Shown: piece by piece, positions 6,983 through 12,823 of the stretch
Layout of the letters: each line of letters opens with the position of its first letter
Numbering within the stretch: position 1 is the stretch's first letter
Origin: a virus
Virus record (IMG/VR): IMGVR_UViG_3300032294_000447
Span: 1 to 35,801 of that record
Direction: 5' to 3' (one strand)
Length of the DNA stretch: 35,801 nucleotides
Made by a program: the position numbers and the translations under genes
The notes under the pieces: generated by a model
The model's input: the letters and a program-made list of their open reading frames with translations, nothing else
Told to the model about the DNA's origin: nothing
Database searches by the model: none

Positions 6983-8732
6983 AAACGCCTATGGCCTTCA
7001 AGTAGTTCGCAACGCTTCTGCCGACAGCGACTTGTTCAGCCGTCTTCTCATCCTGCGCCCTAGCGATTTCGCGGGTGTACTTCATGTTGATTAGCCGAGG
7101 CTGGACTTGCTCAGAGAATGCGACACAGGCCAAGGCGGTCGCAATCACTCGGTCATCCTTGTTGCGCCCTGACGCTTGGATAGAGCCGCCATCACGCACG
7201 ATGGTCTTCATTTCCTCAATCGTGTCTTCTGAATAAATGGCTAACATCCCGCGCTCAAACAAATCCTTCATGTAGTTCATCATGCGTTCTTTGGTCGCAG
7301 CGGTAGTCAGAAAACCGATGGAGTTGGATAACCCGCCCATCGTGTCATTACGTCGCCAGATGTAGTTCTGCATGGAGCCTAGAACGTCTAGCAGGTCTTT
7401 ACTGATTTTGCCGCCCAAGGCGACAGCCTGACGTTTGAGATTATTCATCTCATTGATGACGGCCTGTCCCGGCCCATTGACTTCCAAGTTGACGGTGGAA
7501 TTCTTGTAAGCGCCAGCAAGGTGGGCAATGACCCACGCAAACTGGTAGGTGTTCATTTCCGGCGACGCGAACTCAGCGACTTGCTCCATGCCATCAGCAT
7601 AGCAACGGAAGACCTGAATGCAGAAGCGGTCAGCCCAATCAGAAGAACCATAAGCAGGGTCTGCACCAATAACGTAATAAGCTGTATCAACCGGTTCCTC
7701 CCACACCTTCAATGTTCCCATCTTCTCGGTCGAGGACTTGACTTCCGTGTCTTGGAAGTTAACGCCCATGACATACCGATAATTGTCGTGGTCAATCTTC
7801 TTTGCTAACTTCATTGCGTCGGTGCAACGGGAATTCGAGAAGAACGAAGTCCCCGTCATGATGAAGGCGTAGTCTTCTGTTGGCGGAAACTCCTGATACA
7901 TCAGGGCATCGTCCTTGATACCTTCTGCCATCATCCAGCGCCACCAAGCAAGTTGTCTGGACGTTATCTCAAAGTTGTAGAGCTTCTTGATGTCCCGTGT
8001 CCATTCCTTTTCTTCGCCGGTCAGTTTGCCGTCCCAATACACCTTGTAGATGTTGGAGGTGGGGTCAGCCGAGTAGAACTCATTGCGCCACCAGCCACAG
8101 AAGATGGCACGTTGGTTCAACGCCCGTTTCGCTGTCACATACATATCGTGAAACATATTGAAGCCACGGGCGGTGGACTCAAAGATGTACAAGCGATTCG
8201 GGTTGGTTTGAGCAAGCGAGGCTAACAGCGAAGCTAGACCTTCTTCATCTCCCCAAGACGACGTTTCAGTTCCATGAAGGAAGGTGATGGCTTTTCCGCG
8301 ACCAAGACTGCCCTTTGCCCGTAGCCCCGCGACTTGATAAAAGAGGCGGCTTCGGTTCTTGAGCGAAAGCTGGTTACGGTTGTGAGCGACCAAGGGTATG
8401 CGATATTCTTTAGGCAAACCTTCCATATACATGGCAAGGGTTGACCGGAACATATCTCGGTTTTCTTCGGTGTCTGTGGTGAGTGTGCCTTGGAGTCCAT
8501 CGTTTATAAAGTGCCAGTAAAGGTCTAAGGCCAGCGAGATAGTCGTAATTCCAAGTTGCCGACCCTTCAGAATGACAAAGAAATGAATGTCGTCAGCCAA
8601 ACCTGTGGCTATCTCATTCATCACATAGGTTTGGGTTCCCAACAGGTTGTCCATGCGGCGCAACCCCTGTTCTTTCGTCTCAATCTTTAATTGGGAACAG
8701 AACGCATAGAACTGCTTTAGATTGAACTTCAT
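6972..8732 (-). CDS. terL: Large terminase subunit
   Basis: The 586-residue product is the DNA-packaging motor. The ATPase domain has the P-loop variant KGRQLGITT (56-64), a Walker B/acid region around FLHGTETSSWGDEEG (151-165) and motif III FESTARGFN (184-192). The RNase H-like nuclease has GADPAYG with Asp358, LEVNG with Glu417 and KDDRV with Asp526/527, the usual acidic triad. The P-loop lacks the terminal Lys of GKT/S but has the upstream Lys typical of terminases, so it should be active. It starts at ATG 8732, overlapping the previous stop as ATGA. Length is normal for the family. Confidence 0.93.
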   Translation of the reverse strand: MKFNLKQFYAFCSQLKIETKEQGLRRMDNLLGTQTYVMNEIATGLADDIHFFVILKGRQLGITTISLALDLYWHFINDGLQGTLTTDTEENRDMFRSTLAMYMEGLPKEYRIPLVAHNRNQLSLKNRSRLFYQVAGLRAKGSLGRGKAITFLHGTETSSWGDEEGLASLLASLAQTNPNRLYIFESTARGFNMFHDMYVTAKRALNQRAIFCGWWRNEFYSADPTSNIYKVYWDGKLTGEEKEWTRDIKKLYNFEITSRQLAWWRWMMAEGIKDDALMYQEFPPTEDYAFIMTGTSFFSNSRCTDAMKLAKKIDHDNYRYVMGVNFQDTEVKSSTEKMGTLKVWEEPVDTAYYVIGADPAYGSSDWADRFCIQVFRCYADGMEQVAEFASPEMNTYQFAWVIAHLAGAYKNSTVNLEVNGPGQAVINEMNNLKRQAVALGGKISKDLLDVLGSMQNYIWRRNDTMGGLSNSIGFLTTAATKERMMNYMKDLFERGMLAIYSEDTIEEMKTIVRDGGSIQASGRNKDDRVIATALACVAFSEQVQPRLINMKYTREIARAQDEKTAEQVAVGRSVANYLKAIGVYGT

Positions 8733-8989
8733 CTGCTCTTTCGACGGTGCTGGTCAAACTCGGTCAGATTCCAGTTAGCAATCCTGACCCGTGCCTCTGG
8801 ATTCTTGGCTACGCGCAATAACTCGGCAGCCAACGAGGGCGAATAATGTTCTTTCCACAAAGCCAGCAAGTCCCGTTTCTCTGACGGGGAAATAGCCCGT
8901 ATCGCCTTCTGCATCTCCGCCTTCAATATCTCTCTCGACAGGCGTAGCTCCTCGGCGTACTTGTCAGTTGACGGTCTGTAGGCGCTCAA
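8729..8989 (-). CDS. Possible small terminase subunit
   Basis: The 86-residue product is helical and charged, and sits directly upstream of and overlaps (ATGA) the large terminase, where the small subunit usually lies. The segment SPSEKRDLLALWKEHYSPSL (residues about 34-53) could be a DNA-binding helix pair. It is short for a small terminase, so it may be only the DNA-binding part or a different packaging accessory. Identity rests on position. Confidence 0.6.
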   Translation of the reverse strand: MSAYRPSTDKYAEELRLSREILKAEMQKAIRAISPSEKRDLLALWKEHYSPSLAAELLRVAKNPEARVRIANWNLTEFDQHRRKSR

Positions 8990-9182
8990 GCGTATCCTTC
9001 AAACGCTCATTCTCGGCATGAACATCCTGCAACAGCCTTGCAGACTCGGTATGCACCCGCATCAGCTCATGAAACAACTCTGCATGCGTCATCGCATACA
9101 CCCGTTCCATGTACGCCTTCTTCACATCCTCCATCGCTATTGGCATCATGCTGCTAATTTGCTCCGTCATTCTGACCCCCAT
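8964..9182 (-). CDS. Coiled-coil small protein
   Basis: The product has 72 residues with a long amphipathic helix covering most of it (HAELFHELMRVHTESARLLQ and onward). The start is taken at 9182 (MGVRMTEQ), which has AAGGGG 7 bases upstream; the alternative ATG at 9170 has GGGGG closer by, and I cannot separate them. It overlaps the HTH-protein gene and the possible small terminase gene. Function unknown; a regulator or packaging partner is possible. Confidence 0.65.
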   Translation of the reverse strand: MGVRMTEQISSMMPIAMEDVKKAYMERVYAMTHAELFHELMRVHTESARLLQDVHAENERLKDTLERLQTVN

Positions 9183-9378
9183 TCAACATCCCCTTAATGT
9201 CCTTAATCGGCATCTCAAACGCATCATGTATCGCTAGTATCAAATTAGCCCCAACGACCTTATGACCCGTCCTGACACGCGACAACGTGGGCGCTGAAGT
9301 CCCCAACTCCTGCGCTAACGCATAGTCCGACTCAATGTGAAACTTGTCCTTCAAGTAATCCAGCAACCTTGCACTCAT
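9154..9378 (-). CDS. Cro/CI-like helix-turn-helix regulator
   Basis: The product has 74 residues. A classic lambda-repressor-type helix-turn-helix is visible in SDYALAQELGTSAPTLSRVR (about 17-36), and the rest is helical. This resembles small single-domain Cro-like regulators. I chose ATG 9378 because AGGGGG plus six bases precedes it; the ATG at 9384 would be too close to that site. It is the second gene of the leftward unit and lies next to the divergent control region, so it is the natural candidate to bind the inverted repeat at 10123-10148 and shut off early genes. Binding is inferred. Confidence 0.82.
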   Translation of the reverse strand: MSARLLDYLKDKFHIESDYALAQELGTSAPTLSRVRTGHKVVGANLILAIHDAFEMPIKDIKGMLNGGQNDGAN

Positions 9379-9388
9379 CCCCATCCCC

Positions 9389-9601
9389 CTAAGCGGTTCT
9401 CCAAACCCTCACCCCATCGCCTTCCTTCCTAGCGATAAAGCTCATCCCTAACTTCTTGCCCATCCGGTAATTCTGATTACACACATTCTGTATCCCACCC
9501 CCGCTGACAAAGAATGAATCCCCGACCTCCATCTCCTTGTACGGGTACTTCTGCCTAGCCACAGGTAACGGCACACCCTTCTCTAACTCAACACTAATCA
9601 T
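9389..9601 (-). CDS. DUF7303-like small protein
   Basis: The product has 70 residues with the pattern YPYKEMEVGDSFFV (about 20-33) and a C-terminal GVRVWRT, which I recognise from small phage and bacterial proteins often called DUF7303. These tend to be beta-rich and are of unknown function, sometimes linked to DNA-binding regulators. It is the first gene of the leftward unit, with GAGGGA before the ATG. It lies just upstream of the Cro-like gene. Confidence 0.75.
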   Translation of the reverse strand: MISVELEKGVPLPVARQKYPYKEMEVGDSFFVSGGGIQNVCNQNYRMGKKLGMSFIARKEGDGVRVWRTA

Positions 9602-9627
9602 ATCTATCCCTCATAACCAACATACGC

Positions 9628-9656
9628 ACTATAGGCGAAAAAAAGGGACTCCGCAA
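9628..9656 (-). promoter_or_regulatory. Possible leftward promoter overlapping a terminator stem
   Basis: Minus-strand TTGCGG (9656-9651), a 17-base spacer and TATAGT (9633-9628) form a candidate promoter about 27 bases from the ATG at 9601. Its -35 box lies inside the terminator hairpin, and the -10 box lies beyond the T-run, so start of transcription and termination from upstream could compete. The -10 box is good and the -35 box weak. Confidence 0.45.
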
Positions 9657-9665
9657 GAGAGTCCC
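9638..9665 (-). terminator. Intrinsic terminator in the late leader
   Basis: On the minus strand GGGACTC (9665-9659), a 7-base loop and GAGTCCC (9651-9645) form a perfect 7-bp stem, followed by seven Ts (9644-9638). This is a textbook rho-independent terminator acting leftward. It lies just before the first late gene, so it would stop transcripts from further upstream unless they are anti-terminated, or it insulates a promoter downstream. Confidence 0.75.
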
Positions 9666-10089
9666 CAAAGCCCTTCTCACCACGAGGAGAGGCCAGCAAG
9701 AAATCAGTCACCACAGCATACCAAAAGTAAGAAATTTTTTTGGGGGGAAATGCGAATGGGGCGCGCACCCACAGCCCTTCAAACCCATTCAAGTTGGCAA
9801 CCTTGCAACGATGACAGACTGACAATCTTGCCCATTACCCAACTGACCAAATTAGCAACTAGCAAGCTGATAACACCATGCAGAATTGATAACGTATGAG
9901 CAGACTGTTACCCCTATGTAATTACCGTTCTGGCAAGTGGGCAGAGTGTTGCCTATCACACAACATTACCGCATTGTTAACTGTGATGGTGGTCTTAATA
10001 TATAACTACCATTTACTATACATACATATATATATTTATATAACTATAGGAAAGAGTGTTTCAATTTAAAAATACAATTATGTATTCAC
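9666..10089. other. Divergent control region, no gene seen
   Basis: This stretch between the leftward and rightward units shows no convincing gene. A leftward frame at 9604-9825 has no ribosome site and is rejected. The stretch has a T7-G6 homopolymer pair near 9735-9747, loosely repeated CTGAC/CTGATAAC-type words at 9818, 9842, 9866 and 9885 (24, 24 and 19 bases apart), and a strongly AT-rich segment (about 9995-10065) full of ATATATA. It could hold a replication origin or regulator sites. Confidence 0.6.
9818..9893. repeat. Loose direct repeats with 24-base spacing
   Basis: ACTGACAAT (9818), ACTGACCAA (9842) and GCTGATAAC (9866) start 24 bases apart, and ATTGATAAC (9885) follows after 19. 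The copies are short and imperfect, so they could be binding sites for a regulator or replication protein, or chance. Confidence 0.3.
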
Positions 10090-10117
10090 TTGCCATAATC
10101 CTTTTAATCGTTATAAT
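10090..10117 (+). promoter_or_regulatory. Early rightward promoter
   Basis: TTGCCA (10090-10095), a 16-base spacer and a perfect TATAAT (10112-10117) form a strong sigma70-type promoter. Its predicted start, at about 10124, lies in an inverted repeat (10123-10148), as expected for a repressor-controlled early promoter. The first gene begins at 10175. Confidence 0.78.
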
Positions 10118-10122
10118 AGACC

Positions 10123-10148
10123 TATACAGAGTTCGCTATCTCTGTATA
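10123..10148. promoter_or_regulatory. Perfect inverted repeat, candidate operator
   Basis: TATACAGAG (10123-10131), an 8-base centre and CTCTGTATA (10140-10148) are exact reverse complements. It lies directly downstream of the TATAAT box, where a bound dimer would block transcription. The Cro-like protein encoded at 9154-9378 is the likely binder. It could also form an RNA hairpin at the 5' end of the early transcript. Confidence 0.6.
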
Positions 10149-10174
10149 TTTCCTAACTTAGTGGAGTTACTACC

Positions 10175-10360
10175 ATGCAAAAACAAAGATTAACCAAAGA
10201 GCAAAAAGCTGCGGTAGCGCATTATGAATATTGCTTACGTCAAGAGGATAGATACTTAGGTAGCGTATTTGTCAATGCATACGGTCAAAAGCAAATCGAA
10301 GCAAAAACAAAAGAGGCTTACGAAGCTGCTAAACGGCTCGGCGTAAACCATCTTTGCTAA
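10175..10360 (+). CDS. Small basic early protein
   Basis: The product has 61 residues with many Lys, Gln and Ala, mainly helical, and no membrane segment or known motif. It is the first gene of the rightward unit. Its leader contains TTTCCTAACTTA (10149-10160) followed by GTGGAG and the ATG. Small first-early proteins of phages often act on host enzymes; no such role can be read from the sequence. Confidence 0.72.
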   Translation: MQKQRLTKEQKAAVAHYEYCLRQEDRYLGSVFVNAYGQKQIEAKTKEAYEAAKRLGVNHLC

Positions 10361-10370
10361 TTAAACCGCT

Positions 10371-10393
10371 TGCCAGAGCGTATCTGGCATTTT
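10371..10393 (+). terminator. Hairpin with short T-run after the first early gene
   Basis: TGCCAGA (10371-10377), a 5-base loop and TCTGGCA (10383-10389) form a perfect 7-bp stem followed by TTTT. It is a short rho-independent-type terminator that could trim the amount of message reaching the next genes. The Ts also belong to the TTTCCTAACTTT leader element of the next gene. Confidence 0.6.
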
Positions 10394-10415
10394 CCTAACT
10401 TTTAAGGGGTTTACC

Positions 10416-10751
10416 ATGTCAAATATTTTTGAACAGTTTCAGGGTGCGGACTTAGACCGCTTGGCTGAGTGCATCAAAGCGGTTCGCGCTGCTGGCCTGA
10501 CAATCGACAAATACACTCACACAGGGGTCAATGAACATTCCGGTAATGTGTGGATTGCTTCCGAAGACTGGCCGGGTTGCGTTTACTGTTCTATTAGCTT
10601 CAATGTGCAATGGTCTTATTTTTGCCCTGAGTGCGGGTCTGAGTACGATTTCGACACTTACGAATCAATGTGCGACTACGTTAAAAAACACGAAACAATC
10701 GATTATGACCTTGCTTGCGAAAATTGCATTAAAGAAAGTGAGATTGTATGA
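10416..10751 (+). CDS. Small zinc-ribbon-like early protein
   Basis: The product has 111 residues. Cys pairs in FCPECGSEYDF and CENCIKE, both CxxC, suggest a zinc ribbon in the C-terminal half; the N-terminal half is predicted alpha/beta with acidic patches. TTTCCTAACTTT and AAGGGGTTTACC precede the ATG. The next gene starts inside its stop (ATGA). Possible roles are binding nucleic acid or a host protein. I recognise no family. Confidence 0.75.
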   Translation: MSNIFEQFQGADLDRLAECIKAVRAAGLTIDKYTHTGVNEHSGNVWIASEDWPGCVYCSISFNVQWSYFCPECGSEYDFDTYESMCDYVKKHETIDYDLACENCIKESEIV

Positions 10752-10834
10752 AACAGACAATTCTTGAAATGCTTGGTGGAATCTTAGGCTTTGCCATGCT
10801 GTGGGCTTTCCTATTCGTATTGCTTTCCTTTTAA
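10748..10834 (+). CDS. 28-residue single-membrane-segment protein
   Basis: ATG overlaps the preceding stop as ATGA, and the gene ends at TAA 10834. The peptide MKQTILEMLGGILGFAMLWA plus FLFVLLSF is a short N-terminus followed by a single hydrophobic span of about 20 residues with no charge. It could lodge in the inner membrane. Tiny membrane proteins in early operons sometimes interfere with host membrane proteins; here function is unknown. Confidence 0.55.
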   Translation: MKQTILEMLGGILGFAMLWAFLFVLLSF

Positions 10835-10849
10835 CTTTAGGGGTGATTT

Positions 10850-10993
10850 ATGACTAGCGCACTAATCGATTCAATTCTTGAAATTTATTTCAATCAGACT
10901 GATGACTACGACGTTATCGCCAATCAATGCGGCTGTACTGTTTTAGATGTTGCCAATGCGCTTAATGATTACATGGCAAGAAAAGAGTTTTAA
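10850..10993 (+). CDS. 47-residue early protein
   Basis: The product has 47 residues, acidic, with a central CGC motif (NQCGCTVLDVANALND) and helix-forming ends. The leader reads TTTAACTTTAGGGGTGATTT, close to the leader of neighbouring genes, which supports translation. It is too short for a family assignment. Confidence 0.62.
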   Translation: MTSALIDSILEIYFNQTDDYDVIANQCGCTVLDVANALNDYMARKEF

Positions 10994-11009
10994 GACGTTT
11001 TCTACACTT

Positions 11010-11035
11010 GGGGTTGTCTACATATGGGCAACCCC
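11010..11035 (+). other. Stem-loop between small early genes
   Basis: GGGGTTG (11010-11016) and CAACCCC (11029-11035) form a 7-bp stem, extendable by two pairs, with an A-rich rather than T-rich tail. It may stabilise or process the message. A second small palindrome (GCCTGTAAAGGC) follows, just before TTCCTAA. Confidence 0.5.
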
Positions 11036-11084
11036 TAAAAATCGCCTGTAAAGGCTTCCTAATCGATTTTAGAGGGGTTTAACG

Positions 11085-11249
11085 ATGAAACAATCAATTC
11101 ATTTGCCAGCTATCAGGGAAATTCAGATTCCAACGATGGAAATTTGGCTTGACCAAGGAACGATTGTCGAAACGGAAAGAGGTGAGGAAAACATCTATTT
11201 CGTTGACCAGTTCGGGCAAGAGTTCTATTGCAAGTGTTATCCACAATGA
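11085..11249 (+). CDS. 54-residue early protein
   Basis: The product has 54 residues with mixed beta/alpha character and ends FYCKCYPQ with a CxC. The leader is CTTCCTAATC...AGAGGGGTTTAACG, a variant of the recurring early leader. No family is recognised and no membrane segment is seen. Confidence 0.65.
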   Translation: MKQSIHLPAIREIQIPTMEIWLDQGTIVETERGEENIYFVDQFGQEFYCKCYPQ

Positions 11250-11285
11250 GGTGCGATATGGAAATCAATATAAGGAGAATTAGTC

Positions 11286-11549
11286 ATGGGTAAGCTGAAA
11301 GAGAAACTTATCGAATTGGAAGAAATCATGATGGAAAAGCTGGATAAACAATACAGGCCATTTCAGCCGCCAACACGCTTGGATGATGTCCAAGTACTAG
11401 GCGCGGCTGTGAAGCCTGTAGACAGCCTTTTGGACGGTAGAGAATGGGTTCCCAGTACGCAAACCGATGTCACGCGCACATGGCGCAAATTCGGCTGGAA
11501 ACCCATTGCCGAGATTGAAGCTGAAAAGGCTCTGAAGGGTGAATTGTGA
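11286..11549 (+). CDS. 87-residue early protein
   Basis: The product has 87 residues: an amphipathic charged helix at the N-terminus (GKLKEKLIELEEIMMEKLDK), a Pro-rich middle and a C-terminal helix. AAGGAGA precedes the ATG. The gene ends with a TGA overlapped by the GTG start of the next gene. Function unknown. Confidence 0.72.
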   Translation: MGKLKEKLIELEEIMMEKLDKQYRPFQPPTRLDDVQVLGAAVKPVDSLLDGREWVPSTQTDVTRTWRKFGWKPIAEIEAEKALKGEL

Positions 11550-11668
11550 CAAGCCCTGAGCTTGCCACTTTGATACTACTATTCGCGGGGGGATTTATGG
11601 GCGTTGGACTGATGGTATTCGCAGGTGCGTGTTATGTCGTTTATTTGGTGTTGACACCGGATGATTAG
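11546..11668 (+). CDS. 40-residue membrane protein with GTG start
   Basis: It starts with GTG at 11546, overlapping the preceding TGA as GTGA. The 40-residue product is mostly one or two hydrophobic spans (LILLFAGGFMGVGLMVFAGA plus CYVVYLVL) ending PDD. It is likely a small inner-membrane protein. The last bases include the -35 box of the noncoding RNA promoter. Function unknown. Confidence 0.55.
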   Translation: MTSPELATLILLFAGGFMGVGLMVFAGACYVVYLVLTPDD

Positions 11669-11680
11669 ATAGATTATCTT
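11651..11680 (+). promoter_or_regulatory. Promoter candidate for the structured RNA
   Basis: A perfect TTGACA (11651-11656), 18-base spacer and TATCTT (11675-11680, four of six) predict a start at about 11687. This is five bases before the first strong RNA helix (11692), which makes the placement convincing, although the -10 box is only moderate. Confidence 0.55.
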
Positions 11681-11686
11681 TGCGTT

Positions 11687-11793
11687 GTCTATGTACCGGC
11701 ATGGATAACGCTAAAGCCCACCAGCTTTGGTTCTTTACCCTTAGGGGGCGTGCCGGTACACGCGAGAGCCAAAACTTGTGGGTTTTTTTTCGC
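11687..11793 (+). ncRNA. Attenuator-like RNA with two exclusive folds and a T8 terminator
   Basis: Two competing structures can be drawn by hand. Fold A pairs TGTACCGGCA (11692-11701) with TGCCGGTACA (11751-11760), a perfect 10-bp helix, and CTAAAGC with GCTTTGG (11711-11717 / 11724-11730). Fold B pairs 11713-11733 with 11766-11786 as a long stem with two mismatches and a few G-U pairs, leading straight into eight Ts (11783-11790), plus an inner GCGTG/CACGC hairpin (11748-11752 / 11759-11763). The two cannot form together as nested structure, and fold A blocks the terminator arm. This is the pattern of a transcription attenuator ahead of the recombination genes. The signal and the family are unknown. 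Confidence 0.6.
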
Positions 11794-12030
11794 CTAGACC
11801 GTACTCCGCACGATAGCAAGGCTCGAAACCCGAGTGCGCGGAAGAAAAGGGTACACGGTATGCCGAAAGGCTAGGGGGCAGTTCCCGAATAACCCGTGCG
11901 GCTGGTCGAATCGTCAAGCCGAGGGGCGTACGGTATCCAATCCGTAGCATGACGATGCCCGATTGTGGGCGGTGAACCTTCCCTCTCTACCCTTTGCGTT
12001 TGGGGTAGGGGGGTCTTTGGGTGAACGGGG
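11794..12030 (+). ncRNA. GC-rich, helix-dense untranslated region
   Basis: No gene with a ribosome site is visible and the base composition is visibly GC-richer than the AT-rich early genes on both sides. Helices that can be drawn are ACCGT/ACGGT (11798-11802 / 11855-11859), TCCG/CGGA with CAC/GTG (11805-11811 / 11834-11842), CTCG/CGAG (11822-11825 / 11831-11834), a GNRA-capped GCC-GAAA-GGC (11862-11871), CGGCT/AGCCG (11899-11903 / 11917-11921), TACGG/CCGTA (11929-11933 / 11942-11946), GCAT/ATGC (11947-11950 / 11955-11958), GCCC/GGGC (11957-11960 / 11967-11970) and CTACCC/GGGTAG (11987-11992 / 12003-12008). Neighbouring helices share a few bases and would compete. I recognise no known ribozyme, riboswitch or tmRNA motif. 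It may continue the attenuator RNA or be a separate RNA. Confidence 0.5.
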
Positions 12031-12050
12031 GCTATATGTGAACAAATATC

Positions 12051-12079
12051 TTGACTAACACAACATAATGTAATCTACT
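12051..12079 (+). promoter_or_regulatory. Candidate promoter of the second early block
   Basis: TTGACT (12051-12056), 17 bases and TCTACT (12074-12079, four of six) form a moderate sigma70-type promoter. A start near 12086 would place the TTTCCTAACTTA leader at the very 5' end of the message for the gene at 12116. Confidence 0.45.
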
Positions 12080-12115
12080 CTTAATACCTTTCCTAACTTA
12101 ATAAAGGGGTACATC

Positions 12116-12337
12116 ATGGAAGCAAAGCTCTGCATTGATTGTAAGCACTACACGCCTGTCCGTAGCTGCAAGCACCCATCTCTCGGCATTTCCTTTGTTG
12201 ACGGCTCACCAAACTCTGACGTTTGCTCTGTGATGCGGTTGCCTTCGCAAGCCTGTAAGCCAGAGGGCTTACTTTTTGAACCGATGGAGGCCGTTATCTA
12301 CGACATGGCTGACATTTTTCCTAACCAAAAGGGGTAA
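12116..12337 (+). CDS. Cys-rich small phage protein
   Basis: The product has 73 residues with Cys in CIDCKHYTP, CKHP and a CSVMR / CKPEGLLFE arrangement that I know from many small phage proteins of unknown function, probably zinc-binding. It is the first gene of the second early block. Its leader is TTTCCTAACTTA...AAAGGGGTACATC. It has no catalytic motif and is probably a regulator or host-interaction protein. Confidence 0.75.
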   Translation: MEAKLCIDCKHYTPVRSCKHPSLGISFVDGSPNSDVCSVMRLPSQACKPEGLLFEPMEAVIYDMADIFPNQKG

Positions 12338-12339
12338 TC

Positions 12340-12567
12340 ATGGCTACCAAAAAAGTAACCAAAGAATCCAAACACGAACCAACCAAAGCATTTGATTGGC
12401 AACCCTATGCCGAAGAACTCGAAAAAGAGTGTGAACGGCTGAAAAGAACTATCGAAATTATGTCTGACCAATCTAATAGGGATGACGAAATAATTTCTAG
12501 TCGAGACAAAGCTATCAAGCATCTCATACTTGCTATGAGTTACATGGGGGAATTAAACGATGAATAA
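12340..12567 (+). CDS. Coiled-coil early protein
   Basis: The product has 75 residues: a basic N-terminus, then heptad-like Leu/Ile positions through EELEKECERLKRTIEIMSDQ, ending LNDE. The leader is TTTCCTAACCAA...AAAGGGGTAATC. Its final codons, AAC GAT GAA TAA, belong to the repeated 21-bp element shared with the end of the next gene. Function unknown. Confidence 0.7.
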   Translation: MATKKVTKESKHEPTKAFDWQPYAEELEKECERLKRTIEIMSDQSNRDDEIISSRDKAIKHLILAMSYMGELNDE

Positions 12568-12576
12568 CAGAGATGA
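12556..12576 (+). repeat. 21-bp direct repeat, copy 1
   Basis: These bases are identical to 12812-12832. In both places they encode the last NDE-stop of the upstream gene and, in another frame, the first MNNRD of the downstream gene. The copies are 256 bases apart and precisely flank the gene at 12560-12823. Confidence 0.9.
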
Positions 12577-12823
12577 AATGGTCGCTTCAAAAGAAGATTT
12601 AGATAATTTGTTTAATTCTGTCTTGCTAGATACAGACGCGCTAGAAGACGCAAAGATGACATTACAAGTCATTAAGAAGACAGACCCTAATGTGTACGAT
12701 GAAATCATTGATTCGTCCATCGCTTTGATTGATAAAGCATTGAGCAATTCGATTATGAGTACCATTGCAAACATTCTTGATGATGATAATTGGTTCCTAA
12801 CTAATGGAGGTAACGATGAATAA
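12560..12823 (+). CDS. Acidic early protein in a repeat-flanked cassette
   Basis: The product has 87 residues, acidic and helical (many Asp, Leu, Ile, Ser), and starts MNNRDEMVASKEDLD, sharing its first five residues with the exonuclease gene downstream. Both upstream and downstream overlaps are ATGAATAA. No family is recognised. The repeat arrangement suggests the gene was gained, or could be lost, by recombination. Confidence 0.72.
   Translation: MNNRDEMVASKEDLDNLFNSVLLDTDALEDAKMTLQVIKKTDPNVYDEIIDSSIALIDKALSNSIMSTIANILDDDNWFLTNGGNDE

Noticed and set aside
9604-9825. Leftward 73-residue frame in the control region
   Set aside because: It overlaps the terminator hairpin, has no Shine-Dalgarno and shows no protein-like pattern.
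11595-11950. Frames on both strands across the structured RNA region
   Set aside because: No ribosome sites, odd composition (Arg/Pro/His-rich), and they run through helices; base pairing explains the region better.
11687-12030. Possible self-splicing intron or tmRNA
   Set aside because: The region interrupts no gene and I could not find the conserved core words of either class.
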